A stretch of 64,000 nucleotides of DNA from assembly GCA_963578475.1 (NCBI GenBank), contig CAUZCL010000008.1:70562-134561 (forward strand), given 5' to 3'. Numbering within the stretch: position 1 is the stretch's first letter; every line of letters begins with the position of its first letter. Of this stretch, positions 16,970-24,926 are shown piece by piece. A program made the translations under genes and the position numbers. Source of the DNA: SMYC01 sp963578475. Its GTDB lineage: Bacteria > Acidobacteriota > Vicinamibacteria > Marinacidobacterales > SMYC01. Below the pieces are notes generated by a model. It was given only the letters and a program-made list of their open reading frames with translations. It was not told where the DNA came from and did no database searches.

Positions 16970-19108
16970 TCAGAGCCGGAAGTCCACGCCGAGATAAGCC
17001 GTAAAAGGCGGCGCTGGGATAACCGAGGTAGCGCCGAAGCCACGGAGAAAATACTCGCGATTCGTGAGATTCTTGAGGTTCAGCCGCAAGCGGGCCATCC
17101 CGAAATCGTAATAGGCCATCGCATCGAACGTCATCACGCTGTCGATGGCGAACGCGTTGTCCTCGGCAATGAATTGATCGCTCACGAAGCGACCGCCGCC
17201 GCCGATTCCCCAATTTTCGGAGAGGTCTTTGCTCAACCAGAAGTTCAAAATATGCTTCGGCGCGAATGCGGCGCGATTGCCGGTGCGGTCGACCACGAAC
17301 AGGATCGGCGGGTTCACAGAGACGAGAAAAGACTCCGCGAAATTGGTGAGCTCGGAGTCGTTGAAGGCGTAGGAGAAAAAAGCGCGTGCGCCACGCAAAG
17401 GCTCGGCGGCGAAATCGACCTCGAAGCCGCGCGAGCGCTGATTTCCTATTTGCTGAGTGAAACCATTGTCGTCAGGAATGGCAATATTGTCGCGCTCGAG
17501 TTGATAGACGGCGAAAGTCGCTTCGGCGCCAATGCTCGAAAAGCCTTTCTTTACGCCCGCCTCATATTGCGTGCTGCGCTCCGGCATGAGCTCGCCAAAG
17601 GCGCGGGCTGACGGCGGCGAAAAGGATCGCGAGTAGTTGGCGTAGATGGAGAACTCTGGGTGCGGCGACGCGAGCAGGCCGACCATTGGTGAGAACTCGC
17701 TGTCATTGGTCTCGCGGCCGCTCGCTTGATCCTCGAAGTCGATTTTGTCGAGCCGGCCTCCAATGAGAACGTGGAACTTCTCGCCGAATTGGAGCTGGTC
17801 GATGACGTAAGGCGCCGCGACGAGACTGCGCGCATCCCCTGCGAAGCCAGCGCCTGGAAGCGGAAATGGAGGGGAGTCGATGCCTTCGGTCGGGTCGAGC
17901 GGGTTAACGGGGGCGAGCAAGTTGACGTCGAGGGTGAACACGTCGGTGAGATGTGTGACCTCGAAGCCGGTCAGCAGGTTGTGCTGCAGCCCACCGGTGT
18001 CGAAAGAAAAGATCGCTTCTAGCTGATTCCCGGTGAGCGCCTGGCGATCGTCGAGCTCGAGGAAAGTCCGCACGAGGAGACCCACCCTGGGGTCGACCCC
18101 GTTGAAGAGTGTTCCATTGCTCACCCAGTCGAGATCGCGCCGGTAGAACTTGTTGCGGATGGTTATCGAGGGCGAGAGAACTTTTTCGAAGTCCGCCTGA
18201 AAACGCAGAACGTCTTGCTCCGAGCTATCGAGCGGTGATTGGTAGTTCGTCTGGCGGTCGACGGAGGCGACGTTGTCGCCGAGTACGGGAATGCCGCTAT
18301 CCGGCCTAAAGTCGGCGCTGAGATATTCGAAGTTTACGTTTACCCGGCCCGTGTCATCGAACTGCCACGAAAAGGCGGGATTGATCGCCGTTGTGCGCCC
18401 CTCCTTACCATCCCGGTAGCTACCCTGGTCGCGAAAAAGCCCGTTCAAGCGGAAGGACTTCGAACCATCCACCGTACTCGCGTTCCAGTCGAAGGTTCCC
18501 TCATAGTTGTCGTGGGAGCCGAACGTGGCGCCGAAGTCGAGACCGTTTGTCGGCGTGGGCTGTTTGCGGACCAGATTGACCGCGCCCGCAAGCGGATTGC
18601 TCCCATAGAGGAAGCCGGCCGGCCCCTTGAGGACCTCTACACGCTCGACGTTATAGAGCTGATAGAAGGTTGCTTCCGGCTCTGCCGCCCCGTCGGTGAG
18701 CATGAGTCCGCTCGACAGTGAATCAAAGCCGCGGATATAGAAAAAATCGTGCACGCCGCTCTGCGCCTGGATGTTGACGTTGCTCACGTTGACGAGCGAC
18801 TCGCTCACCACGCGATCATATTGCTCCCGGAAGAGAGGCGCCGTCACGATCCCGATATTGTTGGGCGTCCACCGAAGCGCGAGCGGCAGTTTCGAAACGA
18901 TTGTATTCGCTGTGGGTACGTAGGGAAAACTGCCCTCGACGAAAACATATTCCGTGACTGTGAGCCTGGGATCGGAACCCGACACGTTCTCAGGATCGTC
19001 CTGTCGTGGCTCTTCGTCTTGGGCCCCGAGAAAAGGAACTTGGACAACAAACGAAACGACGCTCCACGCCGCAAGGAATTTAAAGAGTGAACGCTGCTCG
19101 ATACTCAT
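16970..19108 (-). CDS. TonB-dependent outer-membrane receptor (siderophore-receptor type)
   Basis: The protein has 712 residues, starting at ATG 19108 with AGGAGA 5 nt upstream. A signal peptide lies in the first 35 residues, ending near FLGAQDEE. A plug domain follows: VSNVNIQAQSGVHDFFYIRG, then VERVEVLKGPAGFLYGSNPL, the hallmark of TonB-dependent siderophore receptors. The rest is a 22-strand-type barrel, ending with an aromatic-terminated strand (YLGVDFRL). It imports Fe-siderophores or other bulky ligands across the outer membrane using TonB energy. No Fur-box-like sequence or siderophore genes were noticed nearby. The adjacent TAXI-TRAP genes suggest a different substrate is possible. 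Confidence 0.9.
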   Translation of the reverse strand: MSIEQRSLFKFLAAWSVVSFVVQVPFLGAQDEEPRQDDPENVSGSDPRLTVTEYVFVEGSFPYVPTANTIVSKLPLALRWTPNNIGIVTAPLFREQYDRVVSESLVNVSNVNIQAQSGVHDFFYIRGFDSLSSGLMLTDGAAEPEATFYQLYNVERVEVLKGPAGFLYGSNPLAGAVNLVRKQPTPTNGLDFGATFGSHDNYEGTFDWNASTVDGSKSFRLNGLFRDQGSYRDGKEGRTTAINPAFSWQFDDTGRVNVNFEYLSADFRPDSGIPVLGDNVASVDRQTNYQSPLDSSEQDVLRFQADFEKVLSPSITIRNKFYRRDLDWVSNGTLFNGVDPRVGLLVRTFLELDDRQALTGNQLEAIFSFDTGGLQHNLLTGFEVTHLTDVFTLDVNLLAPVNPLDPTEGIDSPPFPLPGAGFAGDARSLVAAPYVIDQLQFGEKFHVLIGGRLDKIDFEDQASGRETNDSEFSPMVGLLASPHPEFSIYANYSRSFSPPSARAFGELMPERSTQYEAGVKKGFSSIGAEATFAVYQLERDNIAIPDDNGFTQQIGNQRSRGFEVDFAAEPLRGARAFFSYAFNDSELTNFAESFLVSVNPPILFVVDRTGNRAAFAPKHILNFWLSKDLSENWGIGGGGRFVSDQFIAEDNAFAIDSVMTFDAMAYYDFGMARLRLNLKNLTNREYFLRGFGATSVIPAPPFTAYLGVDFRL

Positions 19109-19274
19109 GGAATCTCCTTGCCGGTGCGTCTCCCTCCAGAGAGAACGCACCATATTAGAGGTTGGGGGTCTTGGGGAGCAAATGACCAGCATTCAACATT
19201 CAACATTCAGGAACTCTCGAGACTGCCGCAGCAAGGGCTCGTCGCGGCGGTCCTGAGAGCATCCTGAATGCTGA

Positions 19275-19874
19275 TTAGTGAATCCGAGGCTCTACGGGCA
19301 GGTTGGCGACTATCGCGGCTTCGGCCTCGGCTAGCTCGGTCACACGGCGCCCGACCGCGTCGTCATCGTCGTAGCGGCTAGCGAGGTCCACGAAGAGCTT
19401 GGAGTGACGGGATTCGGCGTTGGCGAGCTCGGTATATAAGCGGGAGAGCTCCGGGGATTCTAGATTCTGGGCCAGAAGCTCGAGGCGTTCGTGGGAGCGG
19501 GCTTCGATGAAGCCGAAGATCAGAAGGCGGTCCGTGAGGCGGCCCGCTCTCGGCCGTGCGAGGGCGATGAGCTGTTGGGCATAGGGGTCGCCGGGGTCAC
19601 GGCCTAGGGACAGGCCGCGTGCGACGAGACGCTCGTAGACAGCGCGGAAGTGCTGAAGCTCTTCGATGGCTAGTGCGCTCATCTTACGCACTAGCTCATC
19701 ATAGGAGGAATAGCCGGCGACGAGAGACATCGCCGAAGCAGCTGCTTTCTTCTCGCAATGCGCATGGTCGAGCAGCACCGCGTCCATGTCCGCGAGTGCT
19801 TTGGCGAGCCATTCAGGCGACGTCTTGGACAAGAGCACGTACCATTTTAAACAGCTGCTCGTATCAGTTATCAT
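19275..19874 (-). CDS. miaE: tRNA 2-methylthio-N6-isopentenyladenosine hydroxylase (MiaE family)
   Basis: The protein has about 199 residues from ATG 19874; longer starts (ATG 19895) would overlap the start of the oppositely oriented DUF2911 pseudogene. It is a ferritin-like helical protein with diiron ligands in order: DHAHCEKKAA, SALAIEELQHFRAVYE, FIEARSHERLELL and NAESRHSKLF. MiaE hydroxylates the isopentenyl group of ms2i6A37 in tRNA using O2 and a nonheme diiron centre. A segment with AQQLIALARPRAGRLTDRLL matches the family. Its partners miaA and miaB are not in the window. The start choice is uncertain; the family call is strong. Confidence 0.9.
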   Translation of the reverse strand: MITDTSSCLKWYVLLSKTSPEWLAKALADMDAVLLDHAHCEKKAAASAMSLVAGYSSYDELVRKMSALAIEELQHFRAVYERLVARGLSLGRDPGDPYAQQLIALARPRAGRLTDRLLIFGFIEARSHERLELLAQNLESPELSRLYTELANAESRHSKLFVDLASRYDDDDAVGRRVTELAEAEAAIVANLPVEPRIH

Positions 19875-19893
19875 TTTTCTACAGGAGGTTTTC

Positions 19894-20397
19894 ATGACGC
19901 GATTTCTTGCTGCATTCGTGGTGATTGCTGCGACGGCGCAGCCCAGGTGCCGAGAGGCACCGCCAAGATCACGCTCAACGCGCACAGCGTGAGCATCGAC
20001 TATGGGCGTCCCTCACTCAAAGGGCGAGACATGCTCGCGAAAGCGCCGGTCGGGACGGTTTGGCGTCTTGGCGCGGATCAGGCCACCACGATGACCCTCA
20101 CGGGCGTTACTGTTTTCGGGAACATCGTGGTGCGCGAGGCTCCTTCAGTCTGTTCCTACAGAGAACCGAGGATAAGCAATGGATGCTTCTCCTCAACGGG
20201 CAAACGGGACAATGGGGAACGGAGCACGACGCGAGCAAGGACTTGATGGCGATCCCTTTGAAGTGGGAGACGCAGGAAGAGTCCACTGAAGAGCTCACCA
20301 TGAGCTCACACCGCAGACGAAAGAAATCGGTCAGCTATCGATCCGTTGGGTGACCAACGTTCTAAAGCAGAACTTCCGCATCCCTCCGCTACCCTAA
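19894..20397 (+). pseudogene. DUF2911 family protein, broken by frameshifts
   Basis: A strong ribosome site (AGGAGG 19883-19888, 5-nt spacing) precedes ATG 19894 and a signal peptide MTRFLAAFVVIAATA. The homologous reading then changes frame at least three times. It passes to a second frame near 19945 (PRGTAKITLNAHSVSIDYGR, VGTVWRLGADQATTMTLTG), to a third near 20135 (GSFSLFLQRTEDKQWMLLLN, GQTGQWGTEHD) and to a last near 20305 (LTPQTKEIGQLSIRWVTN), ending at TAA 20395-20397. The order is that of an intact secreted DUF2911 protein of about 165 residues. Its function is unknown. It is divergent from miaE with only 19 bp between start codons. Sequencing error is an alternative to true decay. Confidence 0.85.
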
Positions 20398-20452
20398 TCC
20401 TAGCCAGGTAAACCTGAAAGCGTTCTAAATCCAAACCTTAGAGCTGACTCTC

Positions 20453-20536
20453 ATCCCCACATCCCCTTGCCTTTAAAAACGCCGCTAAAAGCAAGGAGAG
20501 GTGGGGATAGGAGGGGATAGGAGGGGATGTGGGGAT
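20453..20536 (+). promoter_or_regulatory. G-quadruplex-forming tract with competing inverted repeats
   Basis: Four GGGG tracts at 20503-20506, 20513-20516, 20523-20526 and 20531-20534 with loops of 6, 6 and 4 nt form a canonical quadruplex motif on the plus strand. Upstream, 20453-20466 (ATCCCCACATCCCC) is perfectly complementary to 20523-20536. The longer arm 20453-20470 pairs 16 of 18 bases with 20491-20508 around a 20-nt loop. The three structures are mutually exclusive. The element ends about 105 nt before the oxidoreductase start at 20641, so it could control that transcript's elongation or translation, or be an extragenic palindrome. Confidence 0.5.
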
Positions 20537-20640
20537 AAGAAAGAACTTGCTCCAGAACATGGAACAGAATCCTCGGTTCTGACGGTTAAGAGGTTAGTTA
20601 GTTAGTACTTTTCGGGGTGGGGGATACTGTAAGATGTCGA

Positions 20641-21267
20641 ATGATGCCGCTCATTTCACTGGCTGACCAGGAAAAGCTCCGAACGGAGCTCGCGAACAAG
20701 CTTGCAAGCCCCGTTAGTGTCGAGCTCGAGCGGCATGCGCGCGACAAGAACTGCAAGCCTTGCGAGCAAAGCGAGGAGCTGCTCCGGGAAATCACGGCGC
20801 TGTCGACAACGCTCACGCTTCACACCCGTCTCACCACTTCGGAGCTCGCTCCGGCGATCCGCCTCGTCGGCAAGGCTCGGGGGCAGGTTCGGTTTCTGGG
20901 CGTTCCAGCGGGGTACGAACTTCCAAGTTTGATCGAAGCGCTCGTGGACGTTTCACGAGGGCAGACGGAATTGAGTGAAACGGCGCGCGGCCAGCTGAAC
21001 GCCCTGTCGCACCACGTTCAAGTCCGCGTCTTCACGACCCCGACGTGACCGTTCTGCCCCGGAGTGAGCCGGTTGGCTCACCAGGCGGCGGTCGAAAGCC
21101 GCCAAGTCGACGCTGAAGTCGTGGAGATTACCGAGTTCCCGGATATCGCCCGGCGCCACGCGGTCACCAGTGTTCCCAAATTGGTGATCAACGATTCCGT
21201 GGAGTTTCTGGGTTCATTGACCGAGGAGCGGTTCATAACCGCCTTGACCCTGGTTCCGCGCCAATAA
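20641..21267 (+). CDS. Protein disulfide oxidoreductase (two thioredoxin folds) with in-frame UGA at active site; candidate selenoprotein
   Basis: The frame runs from ATG 20641 (or 20644) to TAA 21265-21267, 208 residues, interrupted only by TGA at 21046-21048 (residue 136). The first thioredoxin-like fold carries CKPC (residues 38-41) and later VRFLGVPAGYE. The second begins VQVRVFTTPT, then the UGA, then PFCPGVSRLAHQ, with TSVPKLVIND giving the cis-Pro loop. PDO/AhpF-N-like relatives have TPTCPxC here, so UGA replaces exactly the first active-site cysteine, giving a UxxC motif. A SECIS-like hairpin follows at 21054-21088. Such proteins reduce or form disulfides using NADPH-linked reductases. 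A nonsense mutation (TGC to TGA) is the main alternative, because other genes in the window are broken. selA, selB, selC and selD are not in the window. Confidence 0.8.
21054..21088 (+). promoter_or_regulatory. SECIS-like stem-loop downstream of UGA
   Basis: GTGAGCC (21064-21070), loop GGTT (21071-21074) and GGCTCAC (21075-21081) form a perfect 7-bp hairpin inside the coding frame. A lower 5-bp helix CTGCC/GGCGG (21054-21058 with 21084-21088, one G-U pair) lies below an internal loop. There are 22 nt between the UGA and the apical loop, and the loop starts GG. Bacterial SECIS elements are described as having a short loop with a G in its first two positions roughly 16-37 nt after the UGA. No T-run follows, so a terminator is unlikely. 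Confidence 0.65.
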
Positions 21268-21318
21268 TTCGAGGTATCATTGGGCAGACAGGGTTCTAGA
21301 CACCGGAGAAAGATTGAT

Positions 21319-22734
21319 TTGGTTCGATTGCGCACATTTCTAGCCGGCCTCGCACTGCTCCTTGCACTCCCAGTTCTCGTTCCCGCCAACGATTTCGACA
21401 ATCCTCTGGCGAAGCGACTCGATCAACTGCGCCGAGGCTTTCGTCTCCGGCGCGCCATTGGCGTCAAGGTCGTCGACCTGACGACGGGGGAGACGCTCTA
21501 CGCTCACAACCCCACCAAACGCTTCATTCCCGCTTCTGGAATGAAGCTCGCCATCATGGGAGCGAGCCTTCACTATCTCGGGCCGAACTATCGCTTCGAA
21601 ACGACGTTTCTCGTCGACGGACCCCTCGAGGATGGCATCGTCCATGGAAATCTATCTATCCGGGGAAGCGGCGACCCTTCGCTAACGCGGTACGAGATGG
21701 ACTACCTCACCCGTCAGCTTGCCGCGGGCGGCCTCAAAGAAATCCGAGGGAACATCGTTCTCGACGACAGCTTCTTCGACGATCAAGTTCGAGGCCCGGC
21801 TTCCTACGGCGACATCTTGAAAAAAGGCCTTCCAATCCAAAGCGCACTTTCTTACAATTTCAATCTCGTCGAGCTTCGTTTGACACCGAGCCATGCGGGC
21901 TCGCGCGCAGAGCTTCACGACGAAGGCTACGGCTATTTCGAAGTCCTCAACCGCGTCACCACCGCGGCGCGCGGCCGCCCATGGACGCGGGTGCAGAAGC
22001 TTCGCGGCGATCGCGTGATCGTCCGCGGCCGTGTGATCCAGGGCAACGAAGAAGAGAGCATCGGAAGCTTTATCGCACCGGACCCGACGCAGTATTTCGC
22101 CTCCGCGTTCGTTGGCAAACTCCGAGAGCAAGGTATCCGCGTTCCCGGCCAAATCATCAAGGGCCGAGTCGAGCTGAAGGACGTGAAGCCTCTCTACATT
22201 CACCGTTCGGCGCGCCTCGTCGAAGTGCTGGCAGCCCTTGGCAAACACAGCAATAACTTCTCGGCCGAGCAAATGTTGAAAGCGCTCGGCGCCCATCGCT
22301 GGGGGGTTCCGGGGAGCTTTGACGCGGGCGGGCGCGCAGTCGGCGAGTATCTCGTAGGTCTAGGCTTTAGACAGAAAGACTTTCGCATCGATGACGGCTC
22401 GGGCCTTTCCTTCGAGAACAAGGTTACCGCGAGCATCCTCGTACGGGTGCTGCAAGAGCTCTACAAGGCGCCCGAGATGCGAAGCGACTTCATCTGCACT
22501 CTCGCTCTCGGCGGGGTCGACGGCACGCTCCGGAAGCGCTTCTTGAACGAGAAACACATGGGCCGTATTATGGCCAAGACTGGGAGCTTGGCCAATGTCA
22601 GCTCGCTCTCCGGCTTCGCGTTCTCCGAAAGCCGCGAGCCGCTCGTGTTCTCCGTTATCACAAACGGGATCGGAAGGCAGTATCGGGCGGACTACGTCGA
22701 AGACGAGATGGCACGGGCGCTCCTGGAATATTGA
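21319..22734 (+). CDS. dacB: D-alanyl-D-alanine carboxypeptidase/endopeptidase, PBP4 (S13) family
   Basis: I chose TTG 21319, with GGAGA 9 nt upstream, giving a 471-residue protein whose signal peptide begins at once (VRLRTFLAGLALLLALPVLV). Catalytic motifs of peptidase family S13 are present in order: SGMK (SxxK, Ser near residue 73), SNN in GKHSNNFSAEQML (SxN), and KTG in MAKTGSLANVSSLSG. The large insertion between the first two motifs is typical of PBP4. The enzyme trims or cleaves peptidoglycan peptide cross-links in the periplasm. It begins 51 bp after the candidate selenoprotein stop and is followed by an overlapping small gene. Confidence 0.92.
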   Translation: MVRLRTFLAGLALLLALPVLVPANDFDNPLAKRLDQLRRGFRLRRAIGVKVVDLTTGETLYAHNPTKRFIPASGMKLAIMGASLHYLGPNYRFETTFLVDGPLEDGIVHGNLSIRGSGDPSLTRYEMDYLTRQLAAGGLKEIRGNIVLDDSFFDDQVRGPASYGDILKKGLPIQSALSYNFNLVELRLTPSHAGSRAELHDEGYGYFEVLNRVTTAARGRPWTRVQKLRGDRVIVRGRVIQGNEEESIGSFIAPDPTQYFASAFVGKLREQGIRVPGQIIKGRVELKDVKPLYIHRSARLVEVLAALGKHSNNFSAEQMLKALGAHRWGVPGSFDAGGRAVGEYLVGLGFRQKDFRIDDGSGLSFENKVTASILVRVLQELYKAPEMRSDFICTLALGGVDGTLRKRFLNEKHMGRIMAKTGSLANVSSLSGFAFSESREPLVFSVITNGIGRQYRADYVEDEMARALLEY

Positions 22735-23162
22735 GCGAGCGCGACATGCGAGGAACAGATCCTCTGACAACGTCTATCGGAGAGAGAGACAAAGACGAAG
22801 GCGTCCTCATCCCGCGCCATTGCACCCTCACGGGATTCACCGAAGCCACGAAGGGGCAACAAGGGATCCATGTCGGCTCTCTCGCGCCAGTAACGCGGCT
22901 GCGGGTCCTCACACGGAACACCGAGTACCAGATGACCGTCGTCGAGCCCAAGGACTGGAAGGTCCTCATACGCGGCGGTCGGTTTTTCCCCACGGAACGG
23001 GTGGCGTTTGTTTACGGCTCTGGCTATGGCGGTACGTTATTGAAAGTGGCGTGGATCGGCGTCGGGCTCTGTTGCGAGCTCTCGGCAGAAGGCCAGCGCG
23101 TGGTCACTTCACCAGTGCAAGAAGTCGAAGTTCTCTACAACGCGCTGCCTGGCCCGTTCTAG
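22731..23162 (+). CDS. Conserved-looking small beta-rich protein of unknown function
   Basis: The frame opens at TTG 22731, overlapping the dacB stop; ATG 22746 is an alternative. About 138-143 residues, no signal peptide. The central part alternates hydrophobic strands (IHVGSLAPVTRLRVLTRN, EYQMTVVEPKDWKVLIRGG, RFFPTERVAFVYGSGYGGTL, KVAWIGVGLCCEL) and ends with VTSPVQEVEVL. This pattern of a sugar- or nucleotide-binding-like barrel recurs, as I recall, in uncharacterised small proteins of soil bacteria, but I cannot name a family. Position suggests cotranscription with dacB and the downstream GNAT operon. Confidence 0.65.
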   Translation: MSERDMRGTDPLTTSIGERDKDEGVLIPRHCTLTGFTEATKGQQGIHVGSLAPVTRLRVLTRNTEYQMTVVEPKDWKVLIRGGRFFPTERVAFVYGSGYGGTLLKVAWIGVGLCCELSAEGQRVVTSPVQEVEVLYNALPGPF

Positions 23163-23184
23163 ACGCGTACGCCTTGAGCCCATC

Positions 23185-23709
23185 TTGATATTGTCGAAAT
23201 GGTCGCGCCCGAAGCCCAACTCCCGCAAGGTGGACGTCGTCGTCCGATCCGCTCGCACGCAGGACGCGGCATTCATTCGTTCCATGGCCCTAAACACCTT
23301 TCTCGCCTATGGCAGTTACGACCGCTACCTCGAAGACTGGTTCAAAAACGCCGCCGTAACGACCTCCATAGCGGAGCTCGACGGACGAGCCGCAGGATTC
23401 TCCATGATCACCGCCTATGCCGATCCGGATCGTCCGCGAGAAAACGTCGCCGATCTCGTTGCCATCGCGGTCTCGAAGCCGCACCAGTCACGCGGCATCG
23501 GGGGCCAGCTTCTCGCTCATGCCCTCTCATTTGCGGAAAGCTCGCCGAGCAAGCCCCGTGAAGTCTGGCTCGTCGTCGCCGAGGACAACGCGTGCGCGCA
23601 ACGCCTTTTTCGAAGCGCTGGTTTCCGCCTCGGAGAGGGTCTCGGAATCTATCCCTCGGGGCAGCGGGCGCTGCGAATGATAAAACCCTTCTCACGGGAG
23701 TCATCATGA
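23185..23709 (+). CDS. GNAT-family N-acetyltransferase
   Basis: The protein has up to 174 residues. Acetyl-CoA-binding motif A is seen as VADLVAIAVSKPHQSRGIGG (R/QxxGxG/A), followed by the amphipathic helix LLAHALSFAE. Motif B follows with VWLVVAEDNACAQRLFRSAG. The N-terminus RSARTQDAAFIRSMALNTF is standard for GNATs acting on small molecules or protein N-termini; the substrate is unknown. The exact start is unclear: an upstream Arg/Lys-rich extension precedes the VVVRSARTQD strand. It is the first gene of a coupled operon; its stop overlaps the next start by 4 bp (ATGA). Confidence 0.88.
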   Translation: MILSKWSRPKPNSRKVDVVVRSARTQDAAFIRSMALNTFLAYGSYDRYLEDWFKNAAVTTSIAELDGRAAGFSMITAYADPDRPRENVADLVAIAVSKPHQSRGIGGQLLAHALSFAESSPSKPREVWLVVAEDNACAQRLFRSAGFRLGEGLGIYPSGQRALRMIKPFSRESS

Positions 23710-24926
23710 AACTGGATCGCAGAGAGTTTTTAAGCACGGCCGCGGCTACTGTCGCGGCCGCGAATAGCGCGAGCAGCTTTGAATCGTCGGCAAGCGCCGC
23801 TCTTGATTTCGGCCTGCGCGCGGATTTTCCGGCGGCCGCGAAATCGAACTACCTCAACACACCCTATATCGGCCCGCCTCCGCGCGCGGTCGAACAGGCG
23901 GGTATTGCCTTTGTGCGCTCGAAGTCCGAAGACCCCATCCTGCTCGGAGCGATGCTCGAGAAAGCGAACGAGGTGCGCCGGAGCTTCTCGTCTCTTTTCG
24001 GGGCCAAGCCCGAGGAGGTCTCGTTTCTCTTCGCGACGAGCGAAGGCGAGAACATCGTTGCGGAAGCGCTCGACTTGAAGCCGGGGGACAACGTCGTCAT
24101 CGACGATCTGCACTACGAGACGACCTACGTTTTGTACAAGACGCTGGAGAAGACCAAAGGTATAGAGGTGCGTGTCGTGAATGCCGTCGACGGACGGGCT
24201 GACCCGGCACATTTCGAGCCCTATGTTGATGACAAGACCCGCGTGGTCTCCGTTTCCTGGGTGTCGCATCAAAATGGCTTCCGCCACAATCTCCGGGGGC
24301 TCTCTGATCTCGCTCACGCACATGGCGCGTATCTCTATGCGGACGCGGTCCAAGCGCTCGGCATGTTCGAAACGAACTTCCACGACGAAGGCGTAGACTT
24401 CTTGACTTCCGGCACCTACAAGTGGCTTTTCGCGAGCTATGGCGTCGCACCTTTCTATATTCGCGAAGAGCATCTCGATTGGGTCGTTCCCGACCGTTTG
24501 GGCTCGCTGTCGATTCGCGACACTCTGCCAAACTACGAGTTCCGTCTCTACGAAACCGCGCGCAAATACGAATATGCAACGCTCGCGTTCGGTCCGCTCT
24601 ATCAGCTCGGCGCCTCACTCGACTATCTCGCGAAGGTCGGATTGGGAAAGATCGAGGCCCACACGGTGGACCTCGCGCACGATTTGCAAAAGGGACTCCT
24701 CGATCAGGGACTTCTCGTGCGTACGCCCCAAGGGAACAGGTCGAGCATTGTGTCCTTCGAGCACGGGAGAGACCCGAAAGCTGTAGAGTCGCTGTTCGAA
24801 AAAGAGAACATCAAAGTGAGCTTTCGTGAGAACGGTCGGATGATCCGCGCCGGGGCAGCGCTCTTCAATAGCAAGTCCGACATCGACCACCTACTCGATA
24901 CCGTCAAGAAAATCGCCTCTCTATGA
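23706..24926 (+). CDS. Tat-exported class-V PLP-dependent aminotransferase-like enzyme
   Basis: The protein has 406 residues, starting at ATG 23706, which overlaps the GNAT stop. The N-terminus LDRREFLSTAAATVAAANSA has the twin-arginine motif. The fold-type I class-V core shows VSFLFATSEGENIVAEALDL, the Asp region AHGAYLYADAVQALG, and the lysine that would bind PLP in SGTYKWLFASYGVAPF. The closest wording is that of isopenicillin-N-epimerase-like or cysteine-desulfurase-like proteins. Tat export would fit a folded cofactor protein; the reaction is unknown. Its stop overlaps the next start (ATGA 24923-24926). The pairing of an exported PLP enzyme with cytoplasmic enzymes is odd. Confidence 0.88.
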   Translation: MKLDRREFLSTAAATVAAANSASSFESSASAALDFGLRADFPAAAKSNYLNTPYIGPPPRAVEQAGIAFVRSKSEDPILLGAMLEKANEVRRSFSSLFGAKPEEVSFLFATSEGENIVAEALDLKPGDNVVIDDLHYETTYVLYKTLEKTKGIEVRVVNAVDGRADPAHFEPYVDDKTRVVSVSWVSHQNGFRHNLRGLSDLAHAHGAYLYADAVQALGMFETNFHDEGVDFLTSGTYKWLFASYGVAPFYIREEHLDWVVPDRLGSLSIRDTLPNYEFRLYETARKYEYATLAFGPLYQLGASLDYLAKVGLGKIEAHTVDLAHDLQKGLLDQGLLVRTPQGNRSSIVSFEHGRDPKAVESLFEKENIKVSFRENGRMIRAGAALFNSKSDIDHLLDTVKKIASL

